A stretch of DNA of 64,000 bases from DATDAH01 sp963725155. GTDB taxonomy: Bacteria > Actinomycetota > Acidimicrobiia > Acidimicrobiales > DATDAH01. The notes below the pieces were generated by a model. It saw only the letters and a program-made list of their open reading frames with translations, ran no database searches and was not told the DNA's origin. The translations under genes and the position numbers were made by a program. Of this stretch, positions 24,156 through 31,906 are shown one piece after another; the stretch's first letter is position 1, and each line of letters opens with the position of its first letter. The stretch is taken from positions 836,445-900,444 of the forward strand of contig CAVRXU010000005.1 of assembly GCA_963725155.1 (NCBI GenBank). The letters run 5' to 3'.

Positions 24156-25282
24156 AGGCGCCTGGTCGTGATGCGGGCGCAGGTGTGGGCGTCACCGACG
24201 TCGACGGTGGCCCAGTCGGTGGCGCCGCCGGCCACCTGGGCCGGGATCGTCTGGTCGGTGCCAGGGACAGGGCCGCCGTTGCCCAGTTGGCCGTTGTCGT
24301 CGGCGCCCCAGCAGTAGAGGCGCCCGGTGGTCTTGCCGGCACAGGTGGTCAGTGCGCCGACGTCGACGGTCCTCCAGTTGGTGGCGCCGCCGGCCACCTC
24401 GAAGGGTGCCCGCTGGTCGATCGTGGGGGCACCGTTGCCCAGCTGCCCGTTGAGGTCGCCACCCCAGCAGTAGAGGCGGTGACTGGTCGTCAGCGCGCAG
24501 GTGTGCCCGCCCACGCTGACCATGGCCCAGTCGGTGGCGCCGCCGGCCACCTCGCCCGGTACCGGCTGGTCGCCGCTGATGTTGCCGTTGCCGAGCCGCC
24601 CGTTGTTGTCGGCGCCCCAGCAGTAGAGGCGGCGAGTGGTCTTCAGGGCGCACGTGTGCCGGGCGCCGGCGCTGACCGAGGCCCAGTTGGTGGCGCCACC
24701 GGCCACCTGGACGGGTATTGACCGGTTGCCGATGGCGGTGCCGTTGCCCAGTTGCCCGTTGAGGTCGCCCCCCCAGCAGTAGAGGCGGCCGGTGGTCTTT
24801 CGAGCGCAGGTGTGTCCGGCGCCAGAGCTGACCGAGGCCCAGTTGGTGGCGCTACCGGCCACCTCCTCCGGTGCCACGCGGTTGCCGGTGGGAGCACCGT
24901 TGCCCAGTTGATCGTTGTTGTCGTCGCCCCAGCAGTAGAGGCGGCCGGTGGTCTTCCGAGCGCAGGTGTGCCGGGCGCCGGCGCTGACCGAGGCCCAGTC
25001 GGTACCGCCGCCGGCCACCTCGTCCGGTGTCGACTGGAGGCCGGTGGTGACGCCGTTGCCCAACTGACCGAAGTTGTCGCTGCCCCAGCAGTAGAGACGC
25101 CCCGACGCGCGGATCCCGCAGGTGTGGGCGCCGCCTGCGCTCACCTGTCGCCAGTCCGAGCTCCCCACTTCGGGGGCCGCCGAACCGGGGGCCCGCGCCG
25201 CCGCCGGCGCGCCCGACAGGGCGACGACCGCGAGCAACACGAACCCGACCACACTTCCGCTCCGACGATGACCACGTTGCAT
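24056..25282 (-). CDS. Secreted RCC1-like seven-bladed propeller protein
   Basis: 408 residues from ATG 25282. A signal peptide (MQRGHRRSG followed by VVGFVLLAVVALSG and a cleavage site near AAARA) leads into seven tandem units of about 51-54 residues. Each has the pattern HTCA.KTTGRLYCWG.D.NGQLGNG...P..VAGG.TDW, typical of RCC1/BNR-type repeats and enough for a complete seven-bladed beta-propeller. Each unit has two cysteines, in HTC and YCWG (the sixth reads TTC), spaced so that a disulfide in each blade is likely, fitting an extracellular protein. The repeats are also visible in the DNA. Function is unknown; binding of a surface or extracellular partner is plausible. Its 3' end overlaps the PAP2 gene. 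Confidence 0.88.
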   Translation of the reverse strand: MQRGHRRSGSVVGFVLLAVVALSGAPAAARAPGSAAPEVGSSDWRQVSAGGAHTCGIRASGRLYCWGSDNFGQLGNGVTTGLQSTPDEVAGGGTDWASVSAGARHTCARKTTGRLYCWGDDNNDQLGNGAPTGNRVAPEEVAGSATNWASVSSGAGHTCARKTTGRLYCWGGDLNGQLGNGTAIGNRSIPVQVAGGATNWASVSAGARHTCALKTTRRLYCWGADNNGRLGNGNISGDQPVPGEVAGGATDWAMVSVGGHTCALTTSHRLYCWGGDLNGQLGNGAPTIDQRAPFEVAGGATNWRTVDVGALTTCAGKTTGRLYCWGADDNGQLGNGGPVPGTDQTIPAQVAGGATDWATVDVGDAHTCARITTRRLYCWGDNLSGALGNGTDDPTLADRSRPVEVFVP

Positions 25283-25373
25283 GGTTGTAGTCTGGTTCAA
25301 CACTGAGAGCGGCGCAAGCCACCACCGTCGGTGAGAATCTGATTAACGGCCCGGAGGCGGCCAGGAGATGGGG

Positions 25374-26978
25374 TCAGACCCGGATCGTCACGAACTTGAC
25401 CGTGTCCTTGATGGACGGGTGGGTGTTGGAGATGGCGCTGACGGTGCGGGCCAACGACCCCCTGCGGGGGACCGAGCGGTGGATCCTGACCACGGCCCGG
25501 ATGGTGTGGGTGGCGCCGGGCGCAAGGACCGGGGTCCGGTAGGTGCCGGCCACGACCTGCGAGGTGATGTTGACGTTGAACGCATTGCGATAGCGGACCG
25601 TGAACCGGGTCGTCGAGCGCTGGCCCTTCAAGCGGAGCTGCTCCGCGAACGGGGCGTCGTTCTGGACCGACACGTAGTAGCTGACGCTCTGCCCTCCGCC
25701 GGCCGCACCGCTACGGGTCTCATGGAAGCCGGTGGTGTTGTAGACGTTGTTGCCGACCAGGCGGCCATTGCCCCGACGGATTCGGGCGTCGGGGCGGCCG
25801 TCGGCCACCCTGTAGTGGTGGGTGACCTGGGCGGTGTTCCCCGCGTGGTCGGTCCCCGTCACGGTGAAGGACTTGCGGCCCGTCGTGGCGGTGTTGATGG
25901 CGTGTCCGTCGGCCACGGTGCCCGAACACGAGTCCACCCCGGTCCCGCCCGCGCTGTCGGCGCAGGAGAAATTGGCATGCACGACCTGGTTCCGGTGGTA
26001 GATCGCCCCGCGGGGCGGCGTGGCGACCGTGACGGTGGGGTCGGTGGTGTCGGTGGTGACGTCGAACACGAAGATGGCGTGGTTCATCGGATCCGACGGT
26101 GCCCGCTGGTCGTAGCCGTCGCTGATGAGCACCCGTTCACCGATGACCTCGACCGCTCGGGAGTCGAGGATTCCCAGACCGGTGAGGCTGATGCCGTTCC
26201 ATCCCGAGCGGAGGGTCCGGGATGACATCGACGCCCGGTAGAGGCGTTCTCGTTTGTTGACCGCCAGGAGGTCACCGGTCTCGTCGTCGAAGTCGATGCC
26301 GGTGATGGTCGCGAGTCCAGGAATCGAGAACGGGGTCCCGAACGTGTTCGCGGCGTAGTTGTAGGTCCGGATGGTCGAGCGGTTCGCGACGTACGTGCGG
26401 CCGTCGGCGAGGCGCCAGCCCGCACCGGCCCACTCCGACGGCAGCGCCCGCCACGACTCGACCTGGAACTGGTTGTTGCCACCCCGGGTCAGGCGGTAGA
26501 CGGTCGGGGACGAGGGCCCCGCCGCTGAAGCGGTGCTGCCCGAGAAGGCATAGAGCACGTCGGCGTTCGCGTCGTAGGCGAGCGCCTCGAGGTCTTCGTT
26601 TCGCAACTGACCGGCGCTGTCACCGCCACCGGCGCGCGGTGCGTTGATGAAGGCCGCCTGGGGAATTCTCCGCAACAGCGCCCCGGTCGTACGGTCGATC
26701 TCGAACAGCCCGTCGGACTGGTCGTCGGCCATCCACAGCGCGTTGTCGCCGGCGACAAAGGCACTGCCCTCGTTGTCGAACGAACGGGTCGTCGATCCTT
26801 GGAAGGGCGAGGTCCGAATCAGGTGGTTGAACGTGAGTTGAGGGTGTGACGTGCCGGTCAACGCCACCGCGGTGCCACTGCCGACCGCGACCGAGGTGAC
26901 CAGGATCGACCCCACGACGACCCCCACCAGCATTCCTGCCAGCACTCGTGCTCGCATCCCGCGCTTCCTGTCCGTCAT
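25374..26978 (-). CDS. Secreted protein with beta-propeller and C-terminal Ig-like/repeat domains
   Basis: 534 residues from ATG 26978 (an in-frame TTG lies 15 nt upstream). A signal sequence (VLAGMLVGVVVGSILVTSVA) is followed by a propeller-like region to about residue 305 (SAFVAGDNALWMADDQSDGL, LEALAYDANADVLYAFSG, GIDFDDETGDLLAVNK). A bacterial Ig-like segment (DPTVTVATPPRG, GTDHAGNTAQVTHHYRV) and a final beta-sandwich domain (SVSYYVSVQNDAPFAEQLRL, VLAPGATHTIRAVVRI) follow. It is probably extracellular; no catalytic motif is recognised. It is read in the same direction as the RCC1-like gene, 91 bp upstream of that gene's start, so the two secreted proteins may share a transcript. Confidence 0.75.
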   Translation of the reverse strand: MTDRKRGMRARVLAGMLVGVVVGSILVTSVAVGSGTAVALTGTSHPQLTFNHLIRTSPFQGSTTRSFDNEGSAFVAGDNALWMADDQSDGLFEIDRTTGALLRRIPQAAFINAPRAGGGDSAGQLRNEDLEALAYDANADVLYAFSGSTASAAGPSSPTVYRLTRGGNNQFQVESWRALPSEWAGAGWRLADGRTYVANRSTIRTYNYAANTFGTPFSIPGLATITGIDFDDETGDLLAVNKRERLYRASMSSRTLRSGWNGISLTGLGILDSRAVEVIGERVLISDGYDQRAPSDPMNHAIFVFDVTTDTTDPTVTVATPPRGAIYHRNQVVHANFSCADSAGGTGVDSCSGTVADGHAINTATTGRKSFTVTGTDHAGNTAQVTHHYRVADGRPDARIRRGNGRLVGNNVYNTTGFHETRSGAAGGGQSVSYYVSVQNDAPFAEQLRLKGQRSTTRFTVRYRNAFNVNITSQVVAGTYRTPVLAPGATHTIRAVVRIHRSVPRRGSLARTVSAISNTHPSIKDTVKFVTIRV

Positions 26979-27105
26979 GCCTTCTGTCTCCAACGAATTC
27001 GTGTCCCTACCCTCGCACCGCTCGGCGGCCTCCCCCCAATCCCGGCCGCGATGCGAGTATCAGCCGTCCTTGGTTCTGCTGGCCCGCTGGGGGTGACCGG
27101 GGGGC

Positions 27106-27576
27106 TCAGTCCTCGGCGTCGTCGTCATCGCGCTCGGCGATGGACTCGGTCACCTCGACCTCGTCGATCGTACCGTCGCCGTCGACATCGATACCGGTCG
27201 CGCTGACCTCGTGGACGACGTCGAAGGTGCCGTCACCGTCCACATCGACCGCGGTGACGACGGTCTGGTCCACGATGTCGGGCACGCCGTCACCGTCCAC
27301 GTCGACCGCGGTGGTCGTGACCTCCTGGATGATGTCGGTGACACCGTCGCCGTCGAGGTCATAGATGGTCGTCTCCGTCGTGGTCACGATGTCGGCCTCG
27401 CCGTCACCGTCCACGTCGAGGATGGAGGTGGACGTCTCCGTGACCACGTCGACGAAACCGTCGCCGTCGACATCCTTTGTCGTGATCTCGGTGACGTTGA
27501 CGCCGTCGGGCTCGCCGTCACCGTCCAGGTCAAGGCCGGTCACGGTGACTTCGGGCTCGCCGTCGGTCTCGCTCAT
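27106..27576 (-). CDS. Acidic calcium-binding-type DxDxDG repeat protein
   Basis: 156 residues from ATG 27576; a longer Arg-rich upstream extension is rejected. The protein consists of seven tandem 19-residue units of the form DVDGDG..D.V...T.T.I, with only a short N-terminal lead and an acidic tail (ERDDDDAED). DxDxDGxxD is the loop of EF-hand and thrombospondin type 3-like calcium sites, so calcium binding is likely. No signal peptide is visible from this start, which is puzzling for such a protein. The 57-bp repeat is obvious in the DNA. The role is unknown; scaffolding or ion buffering is possible. Confidence 0.75.
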   Translation of the reverse strand: MSETDGEPEVTVTGLDLDGDGEPDGVNVTEITTKDVDGDGFVDVVTETSTSILDVDGDGEADIVTTTETTIYDLDGDGVTDIIQEVTTTAVDVDGDGVPDIVDQTVVTAVDVDGDGTFDVVHEVSATGIDVDGDGTIDEVEVTESIAERDDDDAED

Positions 27577-27741
27577 GGCCTCGATCTCCTCGGGTTCCGC
27601 GGAGCAGCAATCCTGTCCCGGTGTCGACAGGCTAGACGGGCTCGGGGGCAGATCGACCGCCAGCCATCCCCCGCGTCGATGACCGCGTCGACGGGCTCGA
27701 GGGCGGCCCGTCGGCCGCGTCCTCCTCATACCGTGAGCCGG

Positions 27742-28383
27742 ATGCCCGAGCCGCCCGAGCCCACCGACGAGCCCGACGCCGACGCTCAGGTCGAGCCGTT
27801 CAGCGTCCAGCTGGAGGCGTGGCTGAACAGTGAGGGGACCAAGACCATCGGCGACCTCGGCGAGGTCTTCGCCGAGAAGAGCTTCGCCGTCACGGTGCTC
27901 TTCCTGATGTTCCTGCCCGCACTACCGCTGCCCACCGGCGGGATCACCCATGTCTTCGAGGCCGTCACCGTCGTCGTCGCCGGTCAGATGGTGGTCGGTC
28001 GGCGATCGCTTTGGTTACCGGCGCGAGCGCGGCGCCGAGAGCTGGGCTCGGCCATGATCGAGAAGGCGGTGCCGTTCATCTCGCGGCGCATCCGGTGGTT
28101 CGAGCGGTTCTCCCGACCCCGCGGGGTGGAGATCTTCCGCAATCGCCTCGCCCTCAGCTTCGTGGGTCTGCTGATCGTGGCGTTCGCCGTCGCCGCCGCC
28201 TTGTCGCCGCCGTTCTCCGGGCTGGACACGATTCCGTCGTTGGGCGCCGTCGTCCTGGCCCTGGCGATCATCCTGGAGGACGTCGTCATCCTGGGGATCG
28301 GCGCGGCCATCGGCATGGCCGGCATCGCCATCTCGATCACCCTCGGCGCGGCCGCGGTGCGGCTCGTCAGCGGGCTGTTCTGA
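27742..28383 (+). CDS. ExoD family membrane protein (exopolysaccharide synthesis)
   Basis: 213 residues from ATG 27742 (GTG at 27733 is an alternative; neither has a clear Shine-Dalgarno). An acidic N-terminus (PEPPEPTDEPDADAQVEPF) precedes the ExoD core: GTKTIGDLGEVFAEKSFAV, LFLMFLPALPLPTGGITHVFE, RSLWLPARARRREL, and three or four hydrophobic segments including ALSPPFSGLDTIPSLGAVVL. ExoD was first found through exopolysaccharide defects in rhizobia; its biochemical function is unknown. It is transcribed away from the DxDxDG gene and could share a transcript with the phosphoesterase 132 bp downstream. Confidence 0.88.
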   Translation: MPEPPEPTDEPDADAQVEPFSVQLEAWLNSEGTKTIGDLGEVFAEKSFAVTVLFLMFLPALPLPTGGITHVFEAVTVVVAGQMVVGRRSLWLPARARRRELGSAMIEKAVPFISRRIRWFERFSRPRGVEIFRNRLALSFVGLLIVAFAVAAALSPPFSGLDTIPSLGAVVLALAIILEDVVILGIGAAIGMAGIAISITLGAAAVRLVSGLF

Positions 28384-28515
28384 GGCTCCGCGGGCCGGGA
28401 CGGCTACGTTCGCCCGCGTTGCTCAGCGTGAACGACCACAGCCAGGAGTACTTCGACGACCGCCGTCGGAAGGTGCACGGCTAGCCCGACGGGACGGACG
28501 ATTGGACGGGATCGG

Positions 28516-29952
28516 ATGACGAGGCGAGCCTTTCGGCGGACGTGGCGTGTGGTACCTGTGCTGGCCCTGGCGATGGCCGGGACGACGCTGGTGCCCGCGG
28601 GTCCGGTCGCGGCGCAGCCGACTCCGACCGCCGAGGTGTTCCTCAGCCGCACGGTTGCCGTGGCGGCCGACACCTATGTCAGTGCGGCCCAGCCCGGCCA
28701 GCCGGCGGGCTCGGCGCCCCGGCTGGTCGTCGATGGCGCACCCCGGCGAGTCACCTACCTGCGTTTCGCCGTGCCGCCCTTCCAGGGGCTCCTCCGCTCG
28801 GCCACCCTCCGCCTGCACGTGGCCGACCTGGCCGGAGGGGGGAGTGATCACGGTGGCACCGTGATCAGGTCGTCCGACGTCGCCTGGCCCGAAGCCACGA
28901 CCACCTGGGCGACGCGCCCGCCGCTCGATGGTCCCGTCGCCGGTGGCCTCGGCGTGGTCCAGCGAGGGGAGTGGGTCGAGCGGACGGTCACGAGCCTTGT
29001 GCGGGCGGGCCAGCCGCTGACCTTGGGCATCCGCTCGATGTCGTCGGACGACGTGGCCTACGACGCCCAGGGCGGTGGTCGAGGACCGCGCCTGGTGCTG
29101 GACATGGACGCCCCGCCGAACGGGGCCATCGTCAGCGCGGTCGGCGACATGGTGTGCGGGGCGGGCACGCCGACCACGCCGACCACCTGCCACCAGCAGC
29201 AGGTGTCCGACCTGCTCGTGGCCGACCCCGACGTCGAGGCCTTCCTGGCCCTCGGCGACCTGCAGTACAACACCGGTGCGTTGCCCGACTTCCAGACCTA
29301 CTACGAGCCCAGTTACGGCCGGGTCAAGGACATCACCCATCCCGTGGTCGGGAACCACAAGTACCAGACGGCCGGTGCGCAGGGGTACTGGGACTACTTC
29401 GGAGCCGCCGCCGGCACCGAAGGGGAGGGTTGGTACAGCTTCGACGTCGGGACCTCGTGGCACCTGGTCGCCCTGAACTCCAACTGCTCCGAGGTCTCCT
29501 GTGTCAACGGGTCACCCCAGCTCCAGTGGCTGCGGTCCGACCTCCGGGCCAACGATCGGCCCTGCGTGCTCGCCTACTGGCACCACCCGCGCTGGTCCTC
29601 GGGCAAGGCGCCGGGCAACAACCCGTCGGTCGACGCCTTCGTCCGGCTCCTCCAGCGCCACCGGGCCGAGGTGATCCTGAGCGGCCACTCCCACAACTAC
29701 GAGCGCTTCGGTCCCCAACTCCCGTCGGGTATGGCCGCGGCGAGTGGCATCCGTCAGTTCGTCGTCGGCACCGGCGGCCGTTCGGTGGGAGAGGACGACG
29801 GGTTCGGGAACCCGGCCGAGCCCAACTCACAGGTGCGCCTGCCCCGCGTCTTCGGGCTCCTGCGCATGAGCCTCACGAACCAGGCGTTCTGGTGGTCCTT
29901 CGTGGACGACCACGGCCGGGTCCGCGACGCGGGGACCAACACCTGCCACTGA
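28516..29952 (+). CDS. Secreted calcineurin-like metallophosphoesterase with N-terminal DNRLRE-type domain
   Basis: 478 residues. A signal peptide (RVVPVLALAMAGTTLVPAG, cleavage near VAAQP) precedes a DNRLRE-type beta-sandwich (ADTYVSAAQPGQPAG, RVTYLRFAVPPFQG, SATLRLHVADLAGG), and a metallophosphoesterase domain starts near residue 205. Metal-site motifs are in order: GDMVCG, LALGDLQYNTG, VGNHKYQ, CVLAYWHHPRWSS and LSGHSHNYERFGPQ. The family includes purple acid phosphatase-like and phosphodiesterase enzymes; the substrate is unknown. It is the second secreted protein in the window with a DNRLRE-type domain, the other carrying phospholipase A2. Confidence 0.88.
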   Translation: MTRRAFRRTWRVVPVLALAMAGTTLVPAGPVAAQPTPTAEVFLSRTVAVAADTYVSAAQPGQPAGSAPRLVVDGAPRRVTYLRFAVPPFQGLLRSATLRLHVADLAGGGSDHGGTVIRSSDVAWPEATTTWATRPPLDGPVAGGLGVVQRGEWVERTVTSLVRAGQPLTLGIRSMSSDDVAYDAQGGGRGPRLVLDMDAPPNGAIVSAVGDMVCGAGTPTTPTTCHQQQVSDLLVADPDVEAFLALGDLQYNTGALPDFQTYYEPSYGRVKDITHPVVGNHKYQTAGAQGYWDYFGAAAGTEGEGWYSFDVGTSWHLVALNSNCSEVSCVNGSPQLQWLRSDLRANDRPCVLAYWHHPRWSSGKAPGNNPSVDAFVRLLQRHRAEVILSGHSHNYERFGPQLPSGMAAASGIRQFVVGTGGRSVGEDDGFGNPAEPNSQVRLPRVFGLLRMSLTNQAFWWSFVDDHGRVRDAGTNTCH

Positions 29953-29953
29953 C

Positions 29954-29990
29954 GTGAGCGTCGCCGGCGCTAGGCGCCACTGACGCTCAC
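29954..29990. terminator. Nested bidirectional hairpin between convergent genes
   Basis: GTGAGCGTC (29954-29962) pairs perfectly with GACGCTCAC (29982-29990), and inside it GGCGC (29966-29970) pairs with GCGCC (29974-29978). It begins 2 bp after the phosphoesterase stop and overlaps the last codons of the GlxA-type gene. A bidirectional terminator is the simplest reading. Confidence 0.7.
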
Positions 29991-30989
29991 GAACTCACCC
30001 GACGGCTGGTCGGGGTCGCGGCACTCGCCCTGGAAGCAGCGGCGGTACGCCGCGGGCGAGGTGTGGAGCGCCCGTTGGAAGTGCAGGCGCATGGCGGCCG
30101 CGGTACCGAAGCCGGCGCTGGTGGCGATCCGTTCGACGGACTGCTCCGTGGTCTCGAGCAGGCGCTGGGCGAGGGCCGTGCGCTGGGTCAGCAGCCACTG
30201 GTGGGGGCTGGTCCCGGTGCGGGCTCGGAACTGGCGGGTGAACTGGCGGGGGCTGAGGGCCGCGTGCGCCGCCAGGTCGGCCACGCTCAGCGCCTCGCCA
30301 AGGCGCTCGGATGCCCAAGCCATGGTGGCGCTCAGGTGATCGGTGCCCACTGGCTCCGGCGTGATGGCGGTCTCGATGAACTGGGCCTGACCGCCCGCCC
30401 GATGGGGGGAGACGACCATCTCACGGGCCACCCGGTTGGCCACGTCGGCGCCGAAGTCGGTCCGGATGACGTGGAGGGCCAGGTCGATGGCGGCCGCGGC
30501 GCCGGCTGAGGTGAGGACGTTGCCGTCGTCGACGTAGAGCACGGATGGATCCACGCAGACGGCGGGGTAGCGCTCGGCGAAGAGATCGGTGAACTCCCAG
30601 TGGGTGGTGGCGGACCGCCCGTCGAGGAGCCCGGCTTCGGCCAACGCGAAGGCCCCGGTGCAGAAGGACACGAGCCGGGCGCCCCGGGCGTGGGCGTGGC
30701 GCAGGGCGTCGTAGAACTCCGGGCGTGGCGTCCGGTCCTTCGAGCTCCAGCCGGGGATCACGATGGTGTCGGCCCGCCGGAGGAGACCGAGGTCGACGGG
30801 GGGCACGGCGAACGGGTAGGACCGACGCTGGGGCAGCCGGTCCACGCCGGTGACCGAGTACCGGTACCAGTCGACGCCCAGGTACTCGCTGCGGTCGTCG
30901 CCGAAGAAGTCGTGGGCCACGGCGGGCTCGAGGGCACTCATCCCTTCGGCGACGACGGTGACGACGTGGTGACGGTTGCGGGCGGCCAT
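29970..30989 (-). CDS. GlxA-family transcriptional regulator (DJ-1/PfpI domain plus AraC HTH)
   Basis: 339 residues from ATG 30989; an upstream extension to 31088 lacks support. The N-terminal DJ-1/PfpI-like domain has the nucleophile-elbow region LVSFCTGAFALAEAGLLDG and TTHWEFTDLF. The C-terminal AraC/XylS module shows two helix-turn-helices (VADLAAHAALSPRQFTRQFR and VERIATSAGFGTAAAMRLHF) before SPAAYRRCF. Family members activate catabolic or stress genes in response to small molecules. A direct repeat of TTGCGCAC 11-54 bp upstream of the start may be its binding site, controlling itself and the divergent small gene. Confidence 0.9.
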   Translation of the reverse strand: MAARNRHHVVTVVAEGMSALEPAVAHDFFGDDRSEYLGVDWYRYSVTGVDRLPQRRSYPFAVPPVDLGLLRRADTIVIPGWSSKDRTPRPEFYDALRHAHARGARLVSFCTGAFALAEAGLLDGRSATTHWEFTDLFAERYPAVCVDPSVLYVDDGNVLTSAGAAAAIDLALHVIRTDFGADVANRVAREMVVSPHRAGGQAQFIETAITPEPVGTDHLSATMAWASERLGEALSVADLAAHAALSPRQFTRQFRARTGTSPHQWLLTQRTALAQRLLETTEQSVERIATSAGFGTAAAMRLHFQRALHTSPAAYRRCFQGECRDPDQPSGEFVSVSGA

Positions 30990-30999
30990 GTCCGGATTA

Positions 31000-31043
31000 T
31001 TGCGCACATCACCGTTCGAGACAACGTCCTGTTTCTTGCGCAC
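31000..31043. promoter_or_regulatory. Direct-repeat operator candidate between glxA-like and divergent gene
   Basis: TTGCGCAC occurs at 31000-31007 and 31036-31043, a 36-bp period, each followed by a partly similar flank (ATCACCGTTC and GGTGTCATTC). AraC-type regulators typically bind direct repeats. It lies immediately upstream of the GlxA-type start and about 85 bp upstream of the divergent gene. Confidence 0.5.
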
Positions 31044-31126
31044 GGTGTCATTCAAGTCACTGGCTGGTCGGGGGCCCCTGCTCCACAATGGCTGAAGAAG
31101 CCAACGAGAAGAGAGAGGAGGACGCC

Positions 31127-31288
31127 ATGCAGTACCTGGACAGCCAGCTGGCCCGCCAGCTGGTCAGCGATCGGCAGGGGCGTCTTCGCAGCGAAGCGGC
31201 TCGCGAGCGTCTGTCTCGCCCCGCCCGTCGACGCGGAGACGGCCGTCGTCTCGTCGACGCCCTGCGGGTCGCCCGACTGACACGGTGA
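31127..31288 (+). CDS. Small basic protein, function unknown
   Basis: 53 residues from ATG 31127, which has a good Shine-Dalgarno (GAGGAGG, about 5 nt upstream). An upstream ATG at 31088 in the same frame would give 66 residues. The product is Arg-rich and helical (YLDSQLARQLVSDRQGRLRS) with no membrane segment. It is divergent from the GlxA-type regulator gene and may be its target. I recognise no family, and the short length limits confidence. Confidence 0.5.
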   Translation: MQYLDSQLARQLVSDRQGRLRSEAARERLSRPARRRGDGRRLVDALRVARLTR

Positions 31289-31372
31289 CCGGTGCGCCGG
31301 TGGGCCGCCGCGGCGATCGCCGTGACGGCCCGCCGGCACCAGTCGGCCACTGGTCGTTCTAACGTCGGCGCG

Positions 31373-31900
31373 ATGCCCATCGAGCCGGACCTCAAGGATT
31401 GGACCTGGGTGCTGGAGCGCCGCTGCCCGGAGTGCGGCTTCTCGGGTGCGGAGGTCGCGGTGGAGGACCTCGGACCCATGATCCGGGACAACGCGCTGGC
31501 GTGGACCGCGGTGCTCGGCGCCGACGACGTGACCGTGCGGCCGACCGATGACCGCTGGTCGGCGCTCGAGTACGCCTGCCACGTCCGCGACGTCTTCCGG
31601 ATCTACGACCAGCGCCTGGCCCTCATGCTGGCCGAGGACGATCCTCACTTCCCCAACTGGGACCAGGACGCGTCCGCGGTCGACGACGCCTACAACGACC
31701 AGGACCCGGCGGTGGTGGCGACCGAGATCGTCATGGCCGGCAACCGCCTGGCCGACGCGTTCGACGCAGTGACGGGGGACCAGTGGGCGCGGACCGGTGT
31801 CCGCAGCGACGGCGTGGCCTTCACGGTCGACACGTTCGGCCGGTACTTCATCCACGACCCCATCCACCACCTCGTGGACGTGGGGGCAGAACAGGCGTAG
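31373..31900 (+). CDS. DinB-like superfamily protein
   Basis: 175 residues from ATG 31373. A four-helix DinB/MDMPI-like fold is suggested by the spaced metal-ligand histidines in YACHVRDVFRIYDQRL and FIHDPIHHLVDV, with RPTDDRWSALEY at the start of the core. An N-terminal CPECGF pair may bind zinc or be structural. Members of this superfamily include mycothiol- or bacillithiol-dependent transferases; the substrate here is unknown. The gene ends 6 bp before the convergent CorC/HlyC-like gene. Confidence 0.8.
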   Translation: MPIEPDLKDWTWVLERRCPECGFSGAEVAVEDLGPMIRDNALAWTAVLGADDVTVRPTDDRWSALEYACHVRDVFRIYDQRLALMLAEDDPHFPNWDQDASAVDDAYNDQDPAVVATEIVMAGNRLADAFDAVTGDQWARTGVRSDGVAFTVDTFGRYFIHDPIHHLVDVGAEQA

Positions 31901-31906
31901 CGATCG

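Noticed and set aside
24056..25282. Possible CRISPR-like array because of regular repeats
   Set aside because: Units are about 150-160 bp and all coding; they are RCC1-like protein repeats, with no short repeat/spacer structure.
27106..27576. Regular 57-bp repeat as CRISPR or satellite
   Set aside because: The whole unit is repeated and encodes DxDxDG protein repeats.
28428..28484. 18-codon ORF (GTG ... TAG) between exoD and phosphoesterase genes
   Set aside because: It reads well (NDHSQEYFDDRRRKVHG) but lacks a Shine-Dalgarno and is too short to support without expression or conservation data.
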